This document shows positions 1 to 5,533 of a DNA stretch of 5,533 nucleotides, one piece after another. Made by a program: the position numbers and the translations under genes. The notes beneath the pieces are model-generated. The model saw nothing but the letters and a program-made list of their open reading frames with translations. It was not told the origin of the DNA and made no database searches. The stretch is taken from assembly GCA_002067855.1 (NCBI GenBank), contig MVQS01000053.1:1-5533 (forward strand). The letters are read 5' to 3'. Position 1 is the stretch's first letter, and each line of letters begins with the position of its first letter. Source of the stretch: Syntrophaceae bacterium PtaB.Bin038 (GTDB lineage Bacteria > Desulfobacterota > Syntrophia > Syntrophales > UBA2192).

Positions 1-939
1 GGCGTCCTCCCGCTCCTCGTCCAGCGCCCCCGAGGGCGCAATGCGCCCCCCGGGCAGGAGGAGGTCCCGGAACCGCTCCTCCAGCGCCGCGACGGCGCCG
101 TCGTCGAGCGGGGAGGCGAGCCGGATCACGAGCTGGCCGCGCACGTAGCGCAGGCTGTGATAGCGGCGGTAGAAGTGCCGGATCTTGCCCACCGCGGCCT
201 CTACGGAGTCCACCCGTTCAAAGAGCGAAAAATCCGACGGGCAGATGTAGTTGTGCGACAGGAGCTCTTCCTCGAGGAACCGAATCACGTGGGTCCAGTA
301 GGACGAGCCCGGGGTTTCCGCGAGCACGAGCGGCATGGGGTTTCGCTTCCCGGTCTGCACCAGGGTGAGCGTCTCCATCGCCTCGTCGAGTGTTCCGAAG
401 CCCCCCGGGAAGAGCGCCACGGCATCCGATTCCTTCAGGAAGGCGACCTTGCGGTTGAAGAAATACTTGTAGTTGATGGATCGCGGGTTTCCCTCGATCA
501 CGGGGTTCGGCTTTTCCTCGAAGGGCAGGCGGATGTTCACCCCGAAGGAGTGCTCGTGACCGGCGCCCTGGTTGACGGCCTCCATGATGCCGCCGCCCCC
601 GCCGGTGATGACCATGTAACCGGCCTCGGCGAGCCTTTTCCCGAATAGCCTGGCCATCCCGTACATCGGGTCGTCGGGCAGGGTGCGCGCCGAGCCGAAG
701 ACCGTCACCTTGCGTACGTTGCGGTAGGGGCTGAAGACCTTTGCGGTGAAACGCATTTCCTTGAGCGTCGAGTTCATGAGCTTGAGGTCTGCGCCCTCGT
801 CGGCCTCCTGCCCGGCCTTGAGCGAGGCGATGATCATCTCGCGGACGAGTTCCGGCCGCCCGATTCCTTCGGCCGTCCGGATCAGGTTCTCGATCATTTC
901 ATCGAAGGGTCCGTTGGTTTTCGCGAAATTGAGTTTCAT
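1..939 (-). CDS. LOG-family protein (TIGR00730-like Rossmann fold phosphoribohydrolase), 3' end cut by window edge
   Basis: The reading frame starts at ATG 939-937 and stays open for 313 codons to base 1, so the C-terminus is missing. An N-terminal extension of about 75 residues precedes a Rossmann-like core. The core has a nucleotide-binding strand (VFGSAR, residues 80-85), a glycine-rich turn (TGGGGGIMEA, 112-121) and the LOG signature PGGFGTLDE (178-186). The expected catalytic pair is present as Arg163 (in NRKVAF) and Glu186. Known members of the family hydrolyse the N-glycosidic bond of nucleoside 5'-monophosphates, releasing ribose 5-phosphate. Some activate cytokinins; many bacterial ones have uncharacterised substrates, and older annotations call them lysine decarboxylases in error. 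It is cytoplasmic, with no signal peptide or membrane segment. Short LOG proteins are near 190 residues, so this belongs to the long type, usually about 350. AAAGGA lies just upstream of the ATG. It is probably last, or near last, in a minus-strand cluster. The family call is secure; the substrate is unknown. Confidence 0.93.
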   Translation of the reverse strand, partial: MKLNFAKTNGPFDEMIENLIRTAEGIGRPELVREMIIASLKAGQEADEGADLKLMNSTLKEMRFTAKVFSPYRNVRKVTVFGSARTLPDDPMYGMARLFGKRLAEAGYMVITGGGGGIMEAVNQGAGHEHSFGVNIRLPFEEKPNPVIEGNPRSINYKYFFNRKVAFLKESDAVALFPGGFGTLDEAMETLTLVQTGKRNPMPLVLAETPGSSYWTHVIRFLEEELLSHNYICPSDFSLFERVDSVEAAVGKIRHFYRRYHSLRYVRGQLVIRLASPLDDGAVAALEERFRDLLLPGGRIAPSGALDEEREDA

Positions 940-942
940 GGT

Positions 943-948
943 TCCTTT
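943..948 (-). promoter_or_regulatory. Ribosome binding site of the LOG-family gene
   Basis: On the minus strand AAAGGA sits three bases before ATG 939, which is a short spacer. A second purine-rich match, GGAAGGA, lies at 954-960. Together they support the start at 939 over the next in-frame Met at residue 15. Confidence 0.55.
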
Positions 949-1010
949 CGTGTTCCTTCCCTCCCCGCCGCCGGGGGTTCCCGCCGTTTCGTTTCCGCGG
1001 GTTCGCGGAT

Positions 1011-2216
1011 TCAGCCTTGCGCGGCGGCCTCGAGGGCTTCGTCCAGGATCGACAGGGCCACCTCGGCCTCGCCGGGCGTAATGTTGAGGGCCGGGCAAAG
1101 GCGGATGACCTTCGTCTGGATCAGGTTGAGGATCATCCCCCGCTTCAGCGCCTCGCCGAAGACGCGCTCCGCCGCCGCCGCGCCTGCCATCTCCATGGCC
1201 AGCAGCAGGCCCCGCCCCCGCACGTCGGAGATCATGGCGGGGAGGCGTTCCTGCCACAGGATCATCTGCTCGTGGATCATGGCACCCACGCTCTTTACGT
1301 TCTGCTCGATGTTCTCGTCGATGAGGTGCCGGATCACCGCGTAGGCCACGGCGCAGCCCAGGGGGTTTCCGCAGTAGGTGCCGCCGTGGTCGCCCCTCTC
1401 GAGTTTCGCGGACACCTCCTCGGTCAGGGCGAAGGCCCCGAAGGGGAACCCCCCGGCGATCCCCTTGGCCAGCGTCATGAAGTCGGGCCGCACGCCCAGC
1501 TCCGTGACGGCGAAGAGCGGGCCCGTCCGGCAGAAACCGGTCTGGACCTCGTCGACGATCAGGTAGGCGCCCGCCTTGCGGCACAGCGCCTCGACCTCGC
1601 GGAGATACCCTTCCGGCGGCACGTTGACCCCGCCCTCGCCCTGGATGGGTTCGAGGATGACGGCCGCCGTGTTCTCGCCCAGCGCCTCCGCGACGGCCCC
1701 CGCGTCGCCGTAGGGGACGAAGAGGTAGTTCGGCATGAGCGGGTTGAACCGCTCCCGGTGCTTGGCCTGCCCCGTGGCCGAGGCCGTGCTGATCGTCCGG
1801 CCGTGGAAGCTCTGCTCCGTCGAGACGACGTCCATCCGGCCCGTGGCCTTTCTCGCGAGCTTGATCACGGCATCGTTGGCCTCGGCGCCGCTGCTGGAAA
1901 AGAAGACCCGCGTCAGGTTCGGCGGCAGGATCCCCGTGAGCAGCTCGATGAGCCGCGCGCGGGCGGGGGAGTAGGTGAGCCCCGAGTTGGGGTTCTGAAG
2001 GATTTTTTGCCCCTGCTCGGCCAGGGCCGCGGCGATGGCGGGGTGGGCGTGCCCGAGGCAGGTGACCCCCCAGCCGGCGGTAAAGTCGATATAGCGCCTC
2101 CCCGACTCGTCCCAGACGTAGATCCCCTCGCCGCGCTCGATGGAAAGGGGGATCTTGGCGAAAAACGGCGGCATGTGACGGTCTTCGATGGCGACGGTGT
2201 CGACGGGCTTCATCAT
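1011..2216 (-). CDS. Class III PLP-dependent aminotransferase, acetylornithine/putrescine aminotransferase-like
   Basis: A complete 401-residue protein, the usual length for ArgD-type enzymes. It has every class III aminotransferase (fold type I) landmark: SSGAEAND (108-115) for the cofactor phosphate, FHGRT (137-141), EPIQGEGG (189-196), and VDEVQTGFCRTG with Asp222, which holds the pyridine nitrogen. Lys251 in LAKGIAGGFPFGAF should form the Schiff base. Thr280 in GGTYCGNPLGC should contact phosphate across the dimer. Arg372 (VIRLCP) matches the substrate carboxylate-binding arginine of ArgD and ornithine aminotransferases. The expected reaction is transfer of an omega-amino group from an ornithine-, putrescine- or GABA-like donor to 2-oxoglutarate, in the cytoplasm. 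Which donor cannot be fixed here: no arg or polyamine genes are adjacent. Two tandem ATGs open the gene; AAGGA six bases upstream favours the first. It lies 36 nt after the PAS/HD-GYP stop and 71 nt before the LOG gene, suggesting one transcript. The alternative is a true ArgD or a 4-aminobutyrate aminotransferase. Confidence 0.93.
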   Translation of the reverse strand: MMKPVDTVAIEDRHMPPFFAKIPLSIERGEGIYVWDESGRRYIDFTAGWGVTCLGHAHPAIAAALAEQGQKILQNPNSGLTYSPARARLIELLTGILPPNLTRVFFSSSGAEANDAVIKLARKATGRMDVVSTEQSFHGRTISTASATGQAKHRERFNPLMPNYLFVPYGDAGAVAEALGENTAAVILEPIQGEGGVNVPPEGYLREVEALCRKAGAYLIVDEVQTGFCRTGPLFAVTELGVRPDFMTLAKGIAGGFPFGAFALTEEVSAKLERGDHGGTYCGNPLGCAVAYAVIRHLIDENIEQNVKSVGAMIHEQMILWQERLPAMISDVRGRGLLLAMEMAGAAAAERVFGEALKRGMILNLIQTKVIRLCPALNITPGEAEVALSILDEALEAAAQG

Positions 2217-2222
2217 GGGGGG

Positions 2223-2227
2223 TCCTT
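2223..2227 (-). promoter_or_regulatory. Ribosome binding site of the aminotransferase gene
   Basis: AAGGA on the minus strand is six bases from ATG 2216 and nine from the adjacent second ATG at 2213. The spacing favours the first ATG. The site lies inside the 36-nt gap after the PAS/HD-GYP stop codon, so the aminotransferase has its own translation start even if co-transcribed. Confidence 0.65.
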
Positions 2228-2252
2228 TCTGGTTTCGATCTCGCCGGGCCTT

Positions 2253-4583
2253 CTACCGCTCCGCGCTGCCGGGCGGCCCCTCGAAGGCGAACCGGTTGTT
2301 TTCGAAGAGGGCGATGCAGATGTCCACGACGGCGGGGTCGTAGAGGGTGCCCCGGTTCTTCCGGATCTCGGCAAGGGCCCGGCCCATGCCCAGGGTGGGG
2401 CGGTAGGGCCGGTGGGAGCCCATCGACTCCACCACGTCGGCCAGGCCGATGATCCTGGCCTCGACCCGGATCTCCCCGTCCCGCAGTCCCCGGGGGTAGC
2501 CCGAGCCGTCGAGTCTCTCGTGGTGCTGCAGCACGATCTCCGCGATCGGCCAGGGGAAGTCGATCGTCTTGAGGATGTCGTAGCCCACCTGCGGGTGCGT
2601 GCGGATGATCCCCCTCTCGATCTCGCTGATGTTCCCCGGCTTGCTGAGGATCTCGGCGGGCACGGAGATCTTCCCGAGGTCGTGGATCGAGGCGGCCACG
2701 TAGATCGCCTCGACCGTTTCCGCGGGCAGCCCCATCTCGCGCGCGATGGCCTCGGCCAGGCGCGCCACCTGGTGCTGGTGGCCCGCCGTGTAGGGATCGC
2801 GCGTCTCGACGATGAGGTCGATGGCCCGGATGATGCCGGCCGTCGCCATCCGGAGTTTCTCGACGGTGAGCCTGAGCTCCTCCTCGGCGCGCTTCAGGGG
2901 CGAGACGTCGGTCATCGTCTCCACGGCGCCGATCATGTCCCCCTTCCTGTCGCGCACGGCCGCCGAGGTGAAGTGGATCCACTTCTCCTCCCTGCCGGGG
3001 AAGCTCAGGGGCCCGGTGGCCTCGTAGGCCTCGCCGAGCAGCTCCGAGCGTCTCAGGTTCGGCCCGTACCACTTCCGGATCGTCTCGGCGGGGTCCGCCG
3101 CCCCGTCGACGAGCAGGTCGGCGACGGTCGGGCGCTTGACGCCGTAAAGCGCCATCGAGTGCTTCCCCGTGTGCATGACGTCTTCGCTCCGAACGCCCGT
3201 CAACTCCACGAGCGCCCGGTTCCACCCGATCACCCGGTGCCCTCGGTCGATCACGAACGTGGGGGTGGGCGACCCCTCCAGGATGGCCCGGAGCCTCTCC
3301 TCGCTCTCCCGCAGGGCCTCCTCGGCGTTCTTTCGCTCCGTCACGTCCTCCAGCGTTTCCATCGCGCCGACGGGGGCCCCCGAGGAATCCCGGATCACGG
3401 CGGCCGTGAACCGCAGCCACTTCCCCCCGTTGCCGAGGTAGGGGAAGTAGTCCGTCGCTTCGTAGGCCTCCTCGATGAGCTTCGAGGGGCTGCAGCAGGC
3501 CGCGTACCAGGCGGGGATGGATTCGAAGGCCTGGTCGACGAGCAGATCGGACAGGCAGGGGCGCTTTTCGGGGTAAAAGGCCCGCCAGTGCCCGTCCGAC
3601 CCGATCACGTCGGCTGCGCGGATCCCGCTCAGCTCCTCGAGGGCCCGGTTCCAGTAGAGCACGCGGTGGTCCCGGCCGATGACGAAGGCCGCGATGGGCG
3701 ATCCGTCGATGATGCGGCGGAGGCGCTGCTCGCTCTCCTTCAGGTCGGCCTCGGCGCGCTTTCGCTCGGTGATGTCCTCGTACGTGGCGACGATGCCCTT
3801 CTCCTGGAGGGTCTCGCCGATGCGCGACGTGCTGACGTAGCAGAGGATGTCGCGGCCGTCCCGGTGCCGGCAGGGGAATTCCTCTCCGTGCGTTCTCCGC
3901 CTCTCCAGCACGGGGTAGAACCGCCGCCCGATCTCCTCGTACTCGGCATCGCTGCGGTAGAGTACCCGTGTCCCCTTTCCCGTGAGCTCGTCGGGTTTCC
4001 AGCCGAAGACCGCCTCCGTGGCCCGGTTGGCAAAGAGGATCTTCCGTTCGCGCAGCACGATCACCGCCACGGGCAGGGCATCGAGGATGGAGGACCCGAC
4101 GGTTTCCATCTCCTCGAGACGCCGCCGGGTCTCCTTCTGCTCCGTGATGTCCATGTAGCTGCCGTGGACGGCCCTTTCGCCGTGGAACGAGACGGGCGCC
4201 ACGGTGCCCAGGATCCACCGGACCCTGCCGTCCTTCGTCACCGCGCGGAATTCGTACGGGGTGCTCCTGCGGCCCCGAAGCATCTCGACGGCGTCCCTGC
4301 GCACCCGCTCCCGGTCCTCGGGGTGCACGACGACGAGCGAGTCCCGTCCCAGGAGGTCGCCGGCGCGGTAGCCCGTGCTCTGCTCGAACCGGGCGTTGAG
4401 GAAGCGGAACTTCCCGTTCACGAGGAAGAAGACCCCCACGGGACTGCTGTCCGCCAGGCTCCGGTAGAGGGCGCCGGTGTCCCGGAGCGCCGCCTCGGCT
4501 TCCTGCAGCCGCGCAATCTCGGCCCGCAGGGACTCGAGCTCCCCGATGAGATCCGCCCTGGTCCTTCGCTCGTCCCTCTTCAT
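2253..4583 (-). CDS. Four-PAS-domain HD-GYP protein, predicted cyclic-di-GMP phosphodiesterase
   Basis: A 776-residue soluble signalling protein with no visible signal peptide or membrane span. Residues 9-36 form a charged, leucine-rich helix, probably coiled coil. Four PAS/PAC units follow at about 37-150, 160-276, 284-418 and 427-562, most ending in the PAC-type motif D(I/V)TE(Q/R)K. A short helix leads into an HD-GYP domain (about 585-765). That domain has Tyr598-x3-His602, HDLGK (His634, Asp635), His663, HHE (His687, His688) followed by DGSGYP (692-697), and Asp716. The metal-binding residues and the GYP motif thus look intact, so hydrolysis of cyclic-di-GMP to pGpG or GMP is expected. 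The PAS ligands are unknown; no heme or flavin motif is evident. PAS3 and PAS4 are diverged tandem copies. ATG 4583 is preferred: it has GGGGA seven bases upstream, and the in-frame extension back to GTG 4655 is a Gly/Pro-rich low-complexity stretch. It is first in a three-gene minus-strand run and divergent from the dismutase gene. Confidence 0.93.
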   Translation of the reverse strand: MKRDERRTRADLIGELESLRAEIARLQEAEAALRDTGALYRSLADSSPVGVFFLVNGKFRFLNARFEQSTGYRAGDLLGRDSLVVVHPEDRERVRRDAVEMLRGRRSTPYEFRAVTKDGRVRWILGTVAPVSFHGERAVHGSYMDITEQKETRRRLEEMETVGSSILDALPVAVIVLRERKILFANRATEAVFGWKPDELTGKGTRVLYRSDAEYEEIGRRFYPVLERRRTHGEEFPCRHRDGRDILCYVSTSRIGETLQEKGIVATYEDITERKRAEADLKESEQRLRRIIDGSPIAAFVIGRDHRVLYWNRALEELSGIRAADVIGSDGHWRAFYPEKRPCLSDLLVDQAFESIPAWYAACCSPSKLIEEAYEATDYFPYLGNGGKWLRFTAAVIRDSSGAPVGAMETLEDVTERKNAEEALRESEERLRAILEGSPTPTFVIDRGHRVIGWNRALVELTGVRSEDVMHTGKHSMALYGVKRPTVADLLVDGAADPAETIRKWYGPNLRRSELLGEAYEATGPLSFPGREEKWIHFTSAAVRDRKGDMIGAVETMTDVSPLKRAEEELRLTVEKLRMATAGIIRAIDLIVETRDPYTAGHQHQVARLAEAIAREMGLPAETVEAIYVAASIHDLGKISVPAEILSKPGNISEIERGIIRTHPQVGYDILKTIDFPWPIAEIVLQHHERLDGSGYPRGLRDGEIRVEARIIGLADVVESMGSHRPYRPTLGMGRALAEIRKNRGTLYDPAVVDICIALFENNRFAFEGPPGSAER
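2904..3737 (-). repeat. Tandemly duplicated PAS module (PAS3 and PAS4) within the HD-GYP gene
   Basis: Two protein-level repeats of about 135 residues lie end to end: residues 283-417 (bases 3737-3333) and 426-560 (3308-2904). They share ESE(Q/E)RLR, the GSP turn, FVI-R-HRV--WNRAL-EL-G, KRP-(x)3-DLLVD, EAYEAT and AVxRDxxG. The offset is 143 residues at the start and 146 by EAYEAT, so small indels have accumulated. The similarity is clear in protein and only patchy in DNA, which indicates an old duplication. Confidence 0.8.
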
Positions 4584-4613
4584 CCGGCCGTCCCCCCCGT
4601 CGGGACCGTGCGG

Positions 4614-4630
4614 GCCCTTCCGCGAAGGGC
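4614..4630 (-). promoter_or_regulatory. GC-rich inverted repeat upstream of the HD-GYP gene
   Basis: GCCCTTC at 4614-4620 and GAAGGGC at 4624-4630 form a perfect 7-bp stem with a 3-base loop. It lies about 30 nt upstream of ATG 4583, so it would be in the leader, or in coding sequence if GTG 4655 is the start. No T tract follows on either strand, so it is not an intrinsic terminator. It could be an operator or an mRNA hairpin, or chance in GC-rich DNA. Confidence 0.35.
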
Positions 4631-4687
4631 GGGCAGGGCCCGGGGGCCCCGACACGTTTTCGCCTGTCTTTCTCCGCCCTGTTGAGG

Positions 4688-4693
4688 TACACT
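4688..4693 (+). promoter_or_regulatory. Possible -10 element for the dismutase gene
   Basis: TACACT resembles the sigma-70 -10 consensus and lies in one of the few AT-containing patches of the divergent region, about 130 nt before the dismutase ATG. No good -35 box sits 16-18 bases upstream, and TTGAGG at 4682-4687 is too close to serve as one. This is a weak prediction. Confidence 0.25.
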
Positions 4694-4714
4694 ATGCGCG
4701 CTGCAGGCTTCTGC

Positions 4715-4743
4715 GGCCCCGGGGGTCGCCGACCCGCCGGGCC
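4715..4743 (+). promoter_or_regulatory. GC-rich hairpin in the dismutase leader
   Basis: GGCCC (4715-4719) pairs with GGGCC (4739-4743). Inside it GGGTC (4723-4727) pairs with GACCC (4731-4735) around a GCC loop, with small bulges between the two stems. No T run follows. It would form a stable structure in the 5' untranslated RNA if transcription begins near 4700; any role is unknown. Confidence 0.35.
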
Positions 4744-4772
4744 ACGGTCGCGAAGACCCACCATGCTTCCAG

Positions 4773-4803
4773 CCGGGAGCCTTTATCGGGAGTTCCCTCC
4801 CGG
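4773..4803 (+). promoter_or_regulatory. Two mutually exclusive hairpins next to the dismutase ribosome binding site
   Basis: CTCCCGG at 4797-4803 can pair with CCGGGAG at 4773-4779 (perfect 7 bp, 17-base loop). Its first six bases can instead pair with CGGGAG at 4787-4792 (6 bp, TTCC loop). Both cannot form at once. The shared arm ends two bases before AAAGGA, so folding could affect ribosome access. The pairing is seen in sequence; a regulatory role is inference. Confidence 0.4.
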
Positions 4804-4804
4804 G

Positions 4805-4810
4805 AAAGGA
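4805..4810 (+). promoter_or_regulatory. Ribosome binding site of the superoxide dismutase gene
   Basis: AAAGGA lies 12 bases before ATG 4823, a somewhat long spacer; a second partial match, CGGA, is at 4811-4814. No comparable site precedes the in-frame ATG 4682, which supports 4823 as the start. Confidence 0.5.
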
Positions 4811-4822
4811 CGGAATCGATCC

Positions 4823-5452
4823 ATGGAAAAGGCGCACTACTACTCTTTACCAAAACTGCCCTACGGTTACAAGGAATTGGCGCCGTTTGTGTCGGAGGAG
4901 CAGCTGCGGCTCCACCACGAGAAGCATCACCAGGCCTACGTGACGGGGGCCAACGCGGTGTTCGAGAAGCTCGAGCAGTCGCGGAGGGCCGGGGGCGACC
5001 TCGACATGAAGGCCGCTCTCAAGGAGCTGTCCTTCCACATCGGAGGGCACCTGCTGCACTGCCTGTTCTGGGAAAACCTCGCGCCGGCGGGCAGGGGCGG
5101 CGGCGGGAAGCCGGCGGGCATCCTCGGGGCGGCCATCGACAAGGAGTTCGGGAGCTTCGAGCGCTTCCAGAGGGAGTTTTCCCAGGCGGCCGTCACCGAC
5201 GAGGGCTCCGGCTGGGCCGCGCTGAGCTGGTGCCGGATGTCGAACCGGCCGCTCGTCATGCAGATCGAGAAGCACAACGCGAACGTCTACCCCGCATTCC
5301 CGATCCTCCTGGTGCTGGATGTCTGGGAGCACGCCTACTACCTGGATTACCGGAACCTGAGGGCGAAGTTCGTCGAGGCCTTCTGGAGCATTGCGAACTG
5401 GGAGGAGGCGAACCGCCGGTTCACGGCCCTGCTCAAGGGCGGGGTGCAATAG
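4823..5452 (+). CDS. sod: Fe/Mn-family superoxide dismutase
   Basis: A complete 209-residue protein, typical of the family, converting superoxide to oxygen and hydrogen peroxide. Both domains are present. The N-terminal helical domain has [11 protein letters not shown] (12-22) and [10 protein letters not shown] (31-40), with metal ligand His31 and gateway Tyr39. [10 protein letters not shown] (74-83) supplies ligand His79. The C-terminal domain has GSGW (128-131) and [12 protein letters not shown] (165-176), with ligands Asp166 and His170. No signal peptide is seen, so it is cytoplasmic. Metal use is uncertain. Gly75 matches the Mn-enzyme position, but the outer-sphere residue is His151 (EKHN), where Mn enzymes such as E. 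coli SodA have Gln. That His is known from archaeal and some anaerobe-type enzymes, so Fe or cambialistic use is possible. Val164, two before the Asp ligand, is at a position reported to tune metal preference. ATG 4823 is chosen because homology begins there; the in-frame extension back to 4682 lacks family similarity. It is divergent from the HD-GYP gene and ends in TAG. Confidence 0.97.
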   Translation: MEKAHYYSLPKLPYGYKELAPFVSEEQLRLHHEKHHQAYVTGANAVFEKLEQSRRAGGDLDMKAALKELSFHIGGHLLHCLFWENLAPAGRGGGGKPAGILGAAIDKEFGSFERFQREFSQAAVTDEGSGWAALSWCRMSNRPLVMQIEKHNANVYPAFPILLVLDVWEHAYYLDYRNLRAKFVEAFWSIANWEEANRRFTALLKGGVQ

Positions 5453-5509
5453 AGGTCCTGCCGATCAAGTGCGGCAAGGGCGTCCCGGAGAACCCCATCG
5501 GATCCTGAC

Positions 5510-5514
5510 AGGAG
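5510..5514 (+). promoter_or_regulatory. Ribosome binding site of the gene entering at the right edge
   Basis: AGGAG is five bases before ATG 5520, the best Shine-Dalgarno match in the window. The 67-nt gap after the dismutase stop has no clear terminator, so read-through from the dismutase gene is plausible. Confidence 0.6.
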
Positions 5515-5519
5515 AACGC

Positions 5520-5533
5520 ATGGCAAGACTCCT
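5520..5533 (+). CDS. Start of an unidentified gene, cut by the right edge
   Basis: An ATG with a well-placed AGGAG begins Met-Ala-Arg-Leu and two bases of a fifth codon (CT, probably Leu), then the window ends. Nothing can be said of its function. It has the same direction as the dismutase gene and may be co-transcribed with it. The call rests on the ribosome binding site and the need for a gene in this direction, not on coding sequence. Confidence 0.55.

Larger units (their letters stand above)
4584..4822. other. Divergent intergenic region between the HD-GYP gene and the superoxide dismutase gene
   Basis: These 239 bases separate the two outward-reading starts and should hold both promoters. 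The region is very GC-rich and contains three inverted repeats, described separately. An open frame continues upstream of both genes (to GTG 4655 on the minus strand and ATG 4682 on the plus strand), but the encoded Gly/Pro/Arg-rich sequence looks non-coding. I see no convincing pair of -35 and -10 boxes, no sigma-54 -24/-12 element and no recognised riboswitch. Confidence 0.6.

Noticed and set aside
995..1008. Hairpin CCGCG-GGTT-CGCGG after the aminotransferase stop, considered as a terminator
   Set aside because: The stem is only 5 bp and the minus-strand sequence after it is AAACGAAAC rather than a T run, so it does not look like an intrinsic terminator.
157..1081. Plus-strand open frames over the LOG gene (157-648 and 746-1081)
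   Set aside because: The minus strand here encodes the Rossmann and PGGxGT motifs of a LOG protein continuously to base 1. The plus-strand translations show no family features.
1017..4685. A 1222-codon open frame on the plus strand, antisense to the aminotransferase and HD-GYP genes
   Set aside because: It is a composition shadow. The opposite-strand genes share one frame with no stop in the gap and have GC-rich codons, so the antisense frame lacks stops. Its translation is Arg/Gly/Pro/His/Asp-rich with no recognisable domain, whereas the minus-strand proteins carry complete catalytic motifs.
4682..4822. 47-codon N-terminal extension of the dismutase from ATG 4682, perhaps a targeting peptide
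   Set aside because: It is Arg/Gly/Pro-rich with no hydrophobic core or signal cleavage pattern. Family homology and a ribosome binding site both place the start at 4823.
4847..5449. Minus-strand open frames antisense to the dismutase gene, and a plus-strand frame running to 5508
   Set aside because: They overlap a complete, motif-confirmed superoxide dismutase and have no domain or ribosome-binding support.
5457..5479. Imperfect hairpin (TGCCG with CGGCA) after the dismutase stop, considered as a terminator
   Set aside because: It has a short stem, an 8-base loop and no T tract. The next gene starts 40 bases later with a good ribosome binding site.

Overview
The window is GC-rich bacterial chromosome with four substantial genes and the first codons of a fifth. 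It looks like an anaerobe-rich Gram-negative lineage such as Desulfobacterota (former Deltaproteobacteria). That guess rests on strong GC bias, a soluble multi-PAS HD-GYP regulator of a style common there, and a single cytoplasmic Fe/Mn superoxide dismutase. No marker gene confirms it.

Left and centre, minus strand (about 4583 down to 1): three genes point the same way with gaps of 36 and 71 nt and could be one transcript. In transcription order they are a 776-residue four-PAS/HD-GYP protein (predicted cyclic-di-GMP phosphodiesterase), a class III PLP-dependent aminotransferase related to acetylornithine/putrescine aminotransferases, and a LOG-family nucleotide phosphoribohydrolase whose 3' end lies beyond base 1. 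The LOG gene covers bases 1 to 939 and is open at the left edge.

Middle-right, 4584-4822: a 239-nt divergent intergenic region separates the minus-strand cluster from the plus-strand dismutase gene. It holds several GC-rich inverted repeats, including two mutually exclusive hairpins just upstream of the dismutase ribosome binding site. The PAS/HD-GYP start is ambiguous here (ATG at 4583, or GTG at 4655).

Right, plus strand: a complete Fe/Mn-family superoxide dismutase (4823-5452). After a 67-nt gap, a good Shine-Dalgarno and ATG at 5520 begin another gene that leaves the window after four full codons.

How they may work together: the regulator would sense an unknown signal through its PAS domains and lower cyclic-di-GMP. 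The aminotransferase and LOG protein are housekeeping-type enzymes of amine/amino-acid and nucleotide metabolism. Co-transcription is inferred from spacing and orientation only. I see no mobile element, CRISPR array, tRNA, rRNA or clear intrinsic terminator. Nothing here clearly constitutes a new system; the points most worth checking are the cluster composition, the duplicated PAS pair, the dismutase leader, and the dismutase active-site make-up.
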